A DNA stretch of 64,000 nucleotides, from NCBI RefSeq assembly GCF_011397635.1, contig NC_064759.1, positions 16,078,428-16,142,427 of the forward strand, given 5' to 3'. The DNA is from Epinephelus fuscoguttatus (Eukaryota > Chordata > Actinopteri > Perciformes > Serranidae). The stretch's first letter is position 1. Each line of letters begins with the position of its first letter. The notes beneath the pieces were generated by a model. It was not told the origin of the DNA, did not search any database, and saw only the letters and a program-made list of their open reading frames with translations. A program made the translations under genes and the position numbers. Shown piece after piece: positions 1 to 11,100 of the stretch.

Positions 1-114
1 CTCCACGAGAGAGCTTTCTTGGCACAGTAGGTACTAAAAGAACCCCTAAATTTTGTAAAACTATTTTAAAAGTGAAAAAAAAATTGAAGGAATGTACTAT
101 ATGTTGATATTTTG

Positions 115-340
115 TTATAACTAGGACCAATTTCATACACATGACACTTAATTTCCTACATTCTGATGAATTTTTATGCACCACTTTGCACCTTTTCTGA
201 CTCAATTTACGGTGCAAATAAGTTAAATTTGTCAAAATAAGTCTTCTGCTACTTTCATGTTTTTAGTAGGGGACGCAAATATACATGTCCTAAATTGAGG
301 GGGCAACCCCACCTAAAAAAGAAACATGCACGACCTGAGG
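115..340 (+). repeat. Interspersed repeat, family A, copy 1
   Basis: This stretch aligns by eye with 29751-29970. Shared blocks include CAATTTACGGTG against CAATTTACGATGG, CTTTCATGTTT followed by a G-rich stretch, and a shared GGGG-rich end. The second copy has weak inverted ends, so the family may be a short non-autonomous DNA element. I cannot name it. Confidence 0.5.
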
Positions 341-660
341 GGCAATTTGCAGCAGTAGTCAACACATCCACAATTATACAACACCAACATCAACAAGACA
401 TAAGTACATACCTGTATAACAAACAAAGGATGTCCCCTTGATATGAACTGCGTTGAGACCCTAGACTGTATGCTGAGACACAGTGTTCAAAGTCCAGTAC
501 AACTTGTTCACAAGCCCAACAGCTGATGGAACAAAAGACCTCAGATATCTGTTTGATTTGGGTCATACCATGGAGCCGGTGCCTTTTGCGTCCCCAGGAA
601 ATAATCAGTCATAAAATTACAACAAATAATTATGTGATTCAATAATATAACATAGGGGAC

Positions 661-875
661 TAGGTTAATTGGTAACTCTAAATTGTCCATAGGTGTGAAT
701 GTGAGCGTGAGTGGTTGTTTGTCTCTATGTGTCAGCCCTGTGATAGTCTGGCGACCTGTCCAGGGTGTTCCCTGCCTCTTGCCCGATGTCAGCTGGGATA
801 GGCTCCAGCCCCCCCGCGACCCTCAAGAGGATGAAGCGGTTAGAAGATGAATGAATGAATGAATGAATAATATAA
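661..875 (+). mobile_element. LINE 3' tail, L2-like, with (GAAT)n tail
   Basis: The phrases GTGTCAGCCCTGTGATAGTCTGG and AGCTGGGATAGGCTCCAGCCCC, followed by a short GAATGAATGAAT tail, are typical of very abundant fish non-LTR retroelement 3' ends. Related pieces occur inverted at about 33770-34106 and 41465-41640. Only the tail is present, with no reverse transcriptase. The L2 label comes from memory of fish repeats, not a search. Confidence 0.5.
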
Positions 876-914
876 CATATGTCTTTGTCCTCAATATGAC
901 ATCAAATTAAATTA

Positions 915-2320
915 AATATGATTTTATATCATTTAAATTACTTTAATGCTGATGAGACTTCTTTAGCGAAATGTAGGAAAGATGTTAAAATGTTCATATT
1001 TACATATTGTTTTAAGTCTGATCCTATTGTTAAACAGTGTTTTTCATTTAAAAAAAACCCCATTTTTTGTAAATATTCATCAATTTATCAGTGTCCCCCG
1101 ATTTCATGTCAGTCCTGTTCCCCTAACCAAAAAAACCTTTCCAAAATAATGGTACATTCCAGATTTGGCATGGTTTACAGGAAGTTGCATCATCAACTGC
1201 TTCAGTTAAATAAGTTTCTCTCATCTCTGATATACTGTTTTTGCTGTTTTATTAAGGTTTGACCAAATGGCACAAACATACAATATTAGTCCTGTGATGG
1301 CAGGAGCCAGAACTCTCCATGAAGAGGGCGATGAGGGTCAGCTGGAATGACCTTTGCCCTCTGGGTAGCTCTAACTAGGTAAACACGATCAAGATCTCTG
1401 AAGTCAGTGTCAATGGTCATCTGACAATGTTTTACAGTGTTTCCTAGAATCTTTACGCATCACTACGTCCTCTTTTTTAAAGCCCTAACATCTTAATAAT
1501 ACAAATACTTTTATGCTGGTGGGGGTGAGGGTGAGGGTTTTGGCCTGTCCCTTGCTATGATTGTTGTTCTTCAGCAAGACTTTTAATTTGTAAAATGTAG
1601 GCAAAATGTTAAAATGTTCACATTAACATTTTGTTTTAGGTCAGAATATTGTTAAACAGTTTATCTGTGGCCCCTGATTTCATGTCAACCCTGTTACCTT
1701 AACCCAAAAAACCTTTGTAAAATAGTGGTACATTCCAGATTTGACATGATTTACAGGAAGTTGCATCATCGCAGAACTCTGATATGATCTCTGATATACT
1801 ATTTTTGATGCCTTATTAAGGTTTGATCGGGGGGAGAAGCATACGTCAATCCTGTGATGGCAGCAGCCAAACTCTACATAAAGAGGGCGATGAGGGTCTG
1901 TCAGGATGATCTTTGCCCTCTTGGTAGCTCTAACTAGTTAAACATGATCAAGATCTCTAAAGTCAGTGTCAATGATCATCTGACAAAGTTTTAAAATCTT
2001 TCCCAGCCTATTTTAATTTGCCATACGAAGGAGGCCAAACCAGCGGTGGCAAATGTTAAAACTGACTCAATAAAACATTTTTAAAATCAGTCTGCCCACA
2101 TTAAAACCCCTCAGCCTCCTAAATAAAAAGAATCTCTGATTGGTCTGTACAAAAAATGATAAAATTAAACATTGTATATTGAATTTTATTCCTTTGTTTT
2201 TCACCTGTAAACTACACTCCTGAGTTAGTGGACTTTGATTTCCTGCGTAATGGATTATACGTAAAAACTCTACGCTTCACTACGCTCTCTTTTTTTTAAA
2301 CCCCGACGTCTTCTTACGTA
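915..2320 (+). repeat. Diverged tandem duplication next to PEX5 exon 1
   Basis: About 915-1505 and 1560-2320 are diverged direct copies. Shared landmarks include GGTACATTCCAGATTTG, TTACAGGAAGTTGCATCATC, AAGAGGGCGATGAGGGTC and CTAAAGTCAGTGTCAATG-like strings. The last shared block (about 1449-1505 against 2265-2320, both with CACTACG and a T-rich run) abuts the inferred PEX5 transcription start. Copy 2 has about 250 bp of extra sequence at 2012-2260. Confidence 0.65.
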
Positions 2321-2562
2321 AAACCGTTTGAGAATACGGAACCGTCGTACCGTTCCGAGGCACTCCAACCGATCGGTGAGGGGTTTTGTGGGTCATGGAG
2401 AAGGAAGGTAAATAAGAGAGAAGGGCTACTAACACACAGCGGCTGTTTTCTGACGGTTACCGAGAGGTTTGACACTGCGGCAGCTTTTGTGTGCGGTACG
2501 GTTGGAAAGGACAAACCGGAGAGGAGGGACTGTCGGTTGGGCTCCAGCAGCAGCTGTCTGCG
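2313..2562 (+). other. pex5: PEX5 non-coding first exon (inferred) and promoter
   Basis: This GC-richer stretch ends in a good splice donor (CG then GTGAGATG at 2563). The next usable acceptor upstream of the PEX5 ATG is at 5071-5072. The exact transcription start is not visible, and I see no TATA box. The short open frames here on either strand have no family resemblance and are treated as chance. Confidence 0.45.
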
Positions 2563-3073
2563 GTGAGATGAACATCACGCTATCCGTCTATTCATGCCTC
2601 TGTGGCTGCATACAACAGCAATCATCTCCTCACTGGCCCTACTGTAGCTAGCTAGTACCGTTAGCTAACGCTAGCTACATATGCTATTGTTGGAGGCGAA
2701 ACGGGTCGTTAATTATTTAAATCTTCCGTGTTTGAGTTTCTACTTGATGAGCAGCATGTTGGCAGCATTAGAGGAGACACATTAAGTGATGTTTATTAAG
2801 CTAATGTTGCTGTGTGTGACTGAAGCCACAGTTAGCATCGGGCAACACAATGCTATCAGTGTACACAGCTTAACTGGATTGACACATGACAGCATCTGAA
2901 TGCCTCTGCGGCGTTCAAGTGTACATTTCTCCTTAAATTGCTATCACATTAAGGATAAAATAAATGTGAATGAACAGGACAAAACACACCTTCTGTCACA
3001 GTTAATGCATCCTGCAGGTTTGTGGTATGTAACGGTGAAGTGAGCAAGTACACAGGTGTCACAATGTCCTACC

Positions 3074-3081
3074 TGTGTGTG

Positions 3082-3113
<32 letters not shown>
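3074..3113. repeat. (TG)n microsatellite
   Basis: A nearly pure TG dinucleotide run in PEX5 intron 1. Confidence 0.9.
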
Positions 3114-3115
<2 letters not shown>

Positions 3116-4380
3116 TAATATCTTTGTCTAATCCTCTTAATTTAACCCTAATCATCACACAGTGCAGCAGCTCTGTGAGTCAGGAGGAATAAAATAGTCT
3201 TAAATCTATAACCTGGACTGTGAGAGTGATGGACAGTCCACCTGTAGAGTGGACTCTGTTGTGTAATATTGTCTGCAGTATTTTCAGGTGAACACTGCTG
3301 CTGCTGAAATATGGTAGAGTGGAGCAGACAGGGAATTAAATTTCTATTCCTGACAGTTCATTATGGAAATTGTAACCATTACGTATCCCTCCAGGGGGGA
3401 TAGAGAAGTTGAGTAGGCCAGCGTGTGTAACAGTTTGTCAGCTGCTCATCCTGGATGTGGGTCAGTAAGATCAGCTTCCTCTTGGACCACATATTGTTTG
3501 ACTGAATCATTGTCATTAGGATTTTTCTTTTGGAGTTGTTTTGCTTCTGGAGGATCAGGTGAGTGACCACCAAAATGATGAGGACCAAACAGAACTTGTG
3601 CAACATATTGTGCGTGTTGAACGTGCGCAACCTCCCACAGGAAAGTTGCAATCAATAAAAACAGACTTCATGAGAGAAATTTTGTCCCATTCTTACAAAC
3701 ATTTTGGAGACAGGAAATTGGCAATGCAGACGGATTATTGTCAAATAGATTTTGGCGCACACTGTTTTTGGCTTTTGTCCCTAGGTTCATTTTTTATAAA
3801 TGAGGCTCCAGGTCTGGTAGCATTTAAGTTACTCTACTAAGTGCAGTCATGATACTGAAATTTATAACTTTGATATTACACCTTGAAAAGTATCGGTATT
3901 CAATACCGTTTTTCGCGAGGGAAAATTTTGACATTGAAGACATCCAAGTAACATTTTTTATCAAAGAAAAATGTACGTCATGACAACGACTTTTCTTTTC
4001 TTTGACAATGCTAACACAGATACCAAAATATTAGGTAATTTGTTCACTACCTTACTTGGAGATACAAAAAGGTGTTTCTGCAAAACCCTTTATTTCAAGT
4101 CAAAATTGTAGAAGAAAGGTCTCAACAAAAGTTTACTAGAACTTTGCCTATAAAAAATAGTGTGCACATATTGCGTGCAATATTTCTATTTAAATTAGGA
4201 AATATCTCCTCAAAAAATAAGTCAACAAGATGACCAAAATAAGATTTGACTTGTTACTTTTTACAATTTACTGTTATAGACATATTTAGTGGCTTAAAAC
4301 CAAAGAAGTATTTATGTTTAATACTGAGCTCTGTATGATATTCTTTGTAGTCTGTGATTTTGGTCATAACGTTATGGTGA

Positions 4381-4470
4381 TGAGAAAAAGACAACATTTC
4401 AAGCTATATCAGATTGACAGATAAATCATCTATCTATCTGATATAGCTTTAAATGTCGTCTTTTTCTTAT
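4381..4470. repeat. Hairpin (imperfect inverted repeat)
   Basis: The left arm at 4381-4414 and right arm at 4436-4470 are near-perfect reverse complements, sharing GCTATATCAGAT and GAAAAAGAC..ACATTT. They enclose a loop of about 20 bases. It could be a small MITE remnant; no target duplication was identified. Confidence 0.6.
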
Positions 4471-5115
4471 TGCAAAGGCTAAATTTCACTTTAAAGCTAA
4501 AACTCTGTGAACATACTTAACTAGCTGAGTGAAATATGCAGTGACTGCCTCTGCCTGCCGGGCCATCATATCCACATTATTAATGGTTCACTCTCTGCCA
4601 GGAAATGACACGGAAAACAGCAGATGGAGCTTGAATTTGGTTATGTGACTTGAGACTATCTGTGCGGTGGACACGTTGGACGTGTTGAGTTATATAAAGT
4701 AGACAAAAGTCACTCGAAGTCTTGTATCTTGCATTATGTTTTGGATTTCAGATTTTTCTCAAGATGAAAAACAAAATCTTTTATGTTGATGGGGGTAATT
4801 CCACAGAGGTGACTTCATCTGTGCAGAATGCTTTGTATAATTTGTAGCGGAGGGCCTGAACTGCTGTCATCCTAATTTGAGAGTTAAAACTATTACTGTA
4901 CAGTTTCTCACAGGTATCACACTGTTGTATGATCATGTGCTGTACTTTACTTTGACTGTGAATGGTCCAAAATAAATATGATTCAATTAACTTTCTCGCA
5001 CCCAGACTGAATTTTGTGCAAATTGTCTGACACACACATATTGAATAACTCATCTGTTCCTTCTCTTCCCAGTTCTCAGGTGGTCTGATTGGGTTTGCCT
5101 CATCCTTGTGTTGCC

Positions 5116-8100
5116 ATGGCGATGCGGGAGTTGGTGGAGGCAGAATGCGGGGGAGCCAATCCCCTCATGAAGTTGACCGGTCATATGACCAAAGAAGGGG
5201 GGGCATGGCGGCATCGCTCAACACCTACAGTGAGTAATTTGTACATAGCCATTAGTTGTTGAAATGGCTGAATCTATCAGCAAAATAATTTCCTCCAAAG
5301 TGCAGATATTTCAGTCTTATAATGACACTGCCGCTTGACAACAGGCATGGCATTAGTTGGTTTGTTACCTCATTTTTTCCTCCTTGTTTTCTCAGATTCC
5401 CCCCACTCCCATTGAAATTGCAACTGAAGAAGAGGTCAGCACTTTTATTCCTTTCCATGTTCAGCATATTGTATTGACTGTAATACTGTATAATGTTCTC
5501 CACTCTGAAGCAATTTCATGTGTGTGCATACTGATTGCAGTTTATTAATATAGTCTCTAAAATGTGGAATATTATTTTTATTTTTGCTGCAGCTGGTGAA
5601 TGAGTTCCTTCAGGCGCCCCCTCGTCCCCCACACACGTTTGACATGGGTCAGCTGTTGGAGGAAATGCAACAGATTGACCAGCAGAGCTACAGACAAGCT
5701 CCACAGAGAGGTACACTTAATTATCATCTTTCTTGTATATTTTAAATACCAATTTCAGGTGTTTTCCTCTAGTGTTTGCATGGCTGAAGCTTAGGTCTGT
5801 GCACAAACTGTTGCCAGCATTTTAAGTACCGCATATTTTCATGTCATAGCTCCAGACGTGGCAGCGTTGGCCCTCTCCGGTGACTGGACAGCTGAGTTCC
5901 TCTCAGGTCCTGAAGCTGCCTCCGCACCGGGGCTCATTGCTCTTGGTGATGCAGCAGATGCTGATTGGACGAAAGAATTTATTGCTGAGGCTGCAGGTAG
6001 GTTGAGTTTCTCATAGTTTCTTCTTTTTTTTCACCATCCTGTGAAAGCTTTGCTTAATGAGCACTTTATCATTCTGGAGTCATTATCAGTCTGTCACATG
6101 TTAGACATTTTAACTGACATACTTGCCTTGGATAAATCCTTTGATTTTTGCACTGTATATACTTTTTACAGTGTGCCTATCAGCTGTGTTTTCTCCTTTT
6201 CTTTCTCTGCTCCAGATCCGGGACGCTGGGCAGAGGAGTATCTGGAGCAGTCAGAGGAGAAGTTGTGGCTGGGAGACCTGGGAGACAAGGAGAACGAATG
6301 GTTAGACCGGGGGATGGGGGACGTGGAAAGAGAAAAGTTTTCAGAAGAAAAATTGCTTATATAAAAAGCCTACGTTAGGCAAACTGCAATAAATGTAGAA
6401 TGAATGCAGGACTGAAAAAGAATAGGAGGACAGGTAAACAAAGAATAGCATGCCTGAAACCTTGACAATGTTCTTGTCTACTTGTTGAGAATCTGTTGAA
6501 TTTTAATTTTTCAGACTTTTAAGCTTGTCTAGTCTGTATTTTGATGTTGAGCTCACCCAAAGAAAAGACCCATTAAATGACAGAAGTGTCTGAATAGTAA
6601 ATGAAAGCTGGTGTAAAGAATATCAGCCTTAAAATGTCTAATCATCAGCATGGTGCGCTGACCTCAACAATGCAGAGTACAGCCTTCAGCCTGAAATGAT
6701 TTGTTCCAGCCTTCATATTTATAATAAAGCAGCTCATTCCAGTCTTATAAGTCTGTACACTGTAATATTAATTAATTTAAGTTGGATTTTATGAGGCACT
6801 CATCCATTGTCAGTGTATTAAATTTAGGGTGTTTTCACATATAGTCCTTTTGAAACAAACTGACCGTAGTCCCCTTAAAGTGGACCAAAAGTGGACCAAC
6901 AGAAAAGCAGTGTTAGTTCATTTGAAAGAGGACTCGGTTCTCTTCCTGGTCAACTTCAGCTCTGATGGGGCCTCAGTCCACCCTCTGTTCACACTACTTA
7001 AGCCTTGCCATAATAGCTTATCATAGGGCTTAGGAGGTTATTGCTGATATATATGCTGATCCTTTCTCTAGAGCACAAACTTCTTGTGTTTATTTGAATT
7101 TTAGCCTTTATATAATATTGACGTGCAGTATCTTCCATGGACCAAACTACCCCTCGTCCTGCGTCTTTGCAAGCGTTACAGGCTGATGTGGTTTCGTCTG
7201 TTTTTTTCAAGCCTCCCAGTGCAACAGCATGTGATCTAGAGAGCTAAATAAAATTTGGCAAAGAGCAAAGCGAACCCGGAGCGCTTTGTGTTCACAAGGA
7301 ACAGGTTAAGGGAATCGCACTGCGGACTTGAAGCGAAGCAAACTCAGACCACCTCATGAGTGTTCACATATGTGTAAAAAATGCTGAGTCAGCTCTCCGA
7401 GTCTGTTTAGAGGGCTGAAAAGGACCAAGTGTGAAAACACCTTAAGTAGATGTCCATCAGCACACCCCTAGTTTGGTGAAGCGGCAGAAGTGCTGACACG
7501 GAAGCTAAACAATGTACGGCTATGGACGGGGCAGCGACAGAACGTAGAACCATAAAATAACTCCCATCCAAGAAAATCTATAACAGTTTGAGCACTATAT
7601 TGAAAGTATTTTCATTTCTTTACATTTGCGTCAGACAGCCCGTACCATTGGAGAAGCATTTAATGGCTTCAGTTTCCCATTTGTGCTCTCTTCAGTGCCA
7701 CAAGACTCCATTGCCAAAACAGTAATTTTAACACGGAAGCTGCTGGAAGCTACCACTGCCTGAATCTGTTAGATAGTCTGTGTTATTGTGTGACCTTGAT
7801 GAATCTGAATTAATCCTTTGAACACCAAAGTCAAATAAAAACACAAATAACAGATCGAGGCATTGGTAGACTAGGAGCTCTTGTGTTCAGCACTGTTAAA
7901 TCAATGTTTTCTTCGATGGAGTCTGGCTTTGAAGAGAGCGATATAACAGCTCCCTTTCCTTTTTAGAAATCGCTGACAGCAAGGTTAAGCAGTGAAAATA
8001 TACTAAATATAGTGTACACTTCAACTGATACTGACTTTTTTTAGGTGGGACTTTTTTAGGTGGCTAAAATCTGGGGGGTGTGCCAACTGACATCTAATGT

Positions 8101-11100
8101 TTAGTAATATACTGACTATGGATAAGTATCCCATACAACCAGACTTCAATAGATCTGAACTATCCCTTTAATGTGACAGGACAAAGGAGTATCAGCCAGG
8201 GGAGGAGCTGAGGCAGACGGCCAATGAGCTTGTCTCAAAGGTTGATGACCCCAAGTTACAAAACACTGAGGTGAGCAGTGTGTTCATGTTCATGTCAATC
8301 ATCTTCTGTCACCATATCCTTTCTCTTTTACTTTGACATTTTTATAGAGTAGTTCCTCGGGAGCAAAGTGCATTTGTTATGTCGATGGCTTGAGTTTCAC
8401 TGTAGTTTTTCATGGTTATTGCTTTTAATTTGGAAAGAAAGTTATTAGTTTAGAAAGAAACTAGCTGTGCATTAGTGTTAATCTGACCAATTAGTAATGG
8501 TATTGGTAAAATGTTTTGTTTGCTGTCATTTTTTTTTTTTTTTTTCGTTGGTGTGTAGTTCCTGCGATTCATTAGGCAGATTGGCGAGGGCAGTGTGACA
8601 GTGGAGAGCAAAACAGACAAACAGCTCACAGATAAAGCTCAGGCCGAGGAGGCTCAGAACTGGGCCTCCAACCTCAACCAGGTACGAGTCACTGCCCACT
8701 GAGGAGGGAATGGTTGCAACGGGGGGAAACACACTGGGGGAGGCACACTGGTTCACTTTTGCAGAATATAGACCATGCCTTGTGACTCATCACCCCAGTA
8801 TCTGATGCACAGTAACATTTTCCACTAATGTAACCAGAAGCAGCCGCTACACTCCCTGTAATATGAAGCTCCAGGCTGCGCAGCATTGCAGCATTGGAAT
8901 TTGTTCAGCAATGAGAGGAGCCCTATGACTATCTGCTTCTGTTCTCATGCATTTGGTTTTTAATGTCTGCAATCAAGCTGTGGTTATTCCCACCTTGACT
9001 CAATTTCCCTTCAGTTCTTGATTTTATTGGGGTTGTAAGTAATTACTTTGGCCGGATTCACTGCAGGCAAAAAAAGGCTGATGCAGGATTTTGGATTTTA
9101 ACTAGACTTTCCTCTGAAATGGCAACACTACAGAAGCCCATATCTGCCAAGAAAAGAAAATGATTAAAAGTTAGATATGAAAAAAATACAAATACTCCCA
9201 GTATATCAGAATTATGACGTAATAAGTCAAGATTATGAGATAGTAAAAAGGCAAATATTGGCTTATTATTTTTATGCCTCCATGTTGGCGATAGCCGTGG
9301 CCAGAGGCTTTATGTTTTGGGTTGTCCGTATGTACGTACGTATGTCTGAACGTCTGTCCCATGCTTGTTAACACAATATCTTAAGAATGCCTCAAGGGAA
9401 TTCCTTCAAATTCAGCACAAAGTCCACTTGGACTCAACAATGAACTGATTACAATTTTTGTGGTCAAGAGTCAAAGATCAAGGTCACTGTAACCTTACAT
9501 CCATCTCATTCTTGTGAGTGTGATATCTCAAGAACAGTTGGAGGGAATTTCTTTGAATTTGGCACAAACGTCCACTTGGACTGAAGAATAAACTGATTAC
9601 AATTTTGTGGTCGAAGGTTTAAGGTCAAGGTCAGTGTGAGTCTGTCTAGTTCTTGTGAATGTGATATCTCAAGAACAACTTCAGGGGATTTCTTCAAATT
9701 CGGCACAAATGTTAACTTGGACTCACCAACCAACTAATTGGATTTCGGTGGTCAAAGGTCAAGGTCAGTGTGGCCTTGCATCTGTCTTATTCTCATGAAC
9801 AAGATATCTCAAGAACACCTTGAGGGAATTTCTTTTAATTTGACACAAACGTCCACTTGGACTGAAGAATAAACTGATTAGAATTCTGTGGTCGAAGGTT
9901 AAAGATCAAGGTCAGTGTGACCACAGAAAACATGTTTTTGGCCCTAACTCAAGAATTCATATGACAAAACTTCACACAAATGTCTAACAGGATAAAATAA
10001 TAAAATGATCACATATTATAGCCAGGAGGTCAAAGGTCAGCTTCACTGTGACGTCATAATTTTCTGCATAAAACACTTTTCTGGCCACTACTCAACGTCA
10101 TATTTCAGGAACAGAAGGGGAGACCTTTGGTCAGATACTGAATTGGTGACACTAACTTGGGCGTCTACCTTGAAACTGTACTGACTGTACAGACCTTCTG
10201 TGCTGTTGGGGGGAAAATGTGTGAAGTGTGTGAAGCATCCATGGATGTAAACTGTAAGAGAAACTTGACTGGTGCATGGAGGCGGTAATTCTAGTTTAAT
10301 TCTGTTTAAAGAAAATAAGCCTCGTATATCGATTATTTAATGTTATTTCTCTAAAACAGTAAAAAATTTTGAGATTGTAAAGTTTTGACATAAGTAGTCA
10401 GAATTGTGACTTACCGTCTCATCATTTTGATTTACCAGTACTTTTATTTTATCATGCCTAACTTTTCATCTCTTTCTTTTTTCTTATCTTTGCGGACATG
10501 GGCATCCGTATTATACTCTGCATGTGCAGCTTTCAATCCTGTTTATGATGAATATTTGTTCACCATGGCTCCTCTGTATGAGCCCCCCAAGTCCCGAAAG
10601 GTGACATATTAACTATCTTGTGCGCACAAGATAGTTAATATGATAAAACATTTCACCTTTCAGGACTTCAGGGGCAACATACCATTGTGCTTAAAGTGGA
10701 AATAGACAAGTTTTTTGCTTTAACTTATAATTTTGATGTAAATATTGATTGCATAATGTAATAGCTATCAGAAAGTGACACCATCTGAGTTTAGATGGGT
10801 TCTCAATAAGCCTTGCTTTCACTATGCAGTTCTGTGTGCCTACGGGAACAATCTCCTGGAAAAATTAAGGCTCAGTTTACAGCATAAAGGAAGTACATTA
10901 TACATTGCACGACTAAAGCAGGAGCAGGATGGTGCTTTTGTTTTTCTTGGTAGCTATCAGGAGCTGTTCCCACTTACCAAAAGTATCAGTGTAAGGTCTT
11001 TGCAGTTGTTATCCCCAGTAGTGGAAATGGCTGACAGTGGAACAACCAAAGTATCTGTGGAAACTGTGGTAGTTGCACAGCTCTGATGATAGCGGAAAGC

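Larger units (their letters stand above)
1..2312. other. Intergenic region upstream of PEX5
   Basis: No gene is supported here. The longest open frame (918-1262) is low-complexity, has no recognisable domain and falls inside a duplicated non-coding block. The region contains a diverged interspersed repeat (about 115-340), an L2-like LINE tail (about 661-870) and two diverged direct copies of a roughly 0.6-kb block (about 915-1505 and 1560-2320). I see nothing else in 341-660. Confidence 0.6.
2563..5072 (+). other. PEX5 intron 1
   Basis: No coding signal is seen in this 2.5-kb intron. It holds a (TG)n microsatellite at about 3074-3113 and an imperfect hairpin at 4381-4470 with roughly 35-base arms. 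Open frames such as 3541-3840 and 4781-5053 show no conserved domain. Confidence 0.5.

Noticed and set aside
918-1262. 114-aa open frame
   Set aside because: It lies inside a duplicated non-coding block; the sister copy at 1560-2010 does not keep the frame, and there is no domain.
10530-10600. Possible extra PEX5 exon with good CAG and GTGACA borders
   Set aside because: It is 71 nt long, breaks the PEX5 frame when joined, and its right end lies in the hairpin element.
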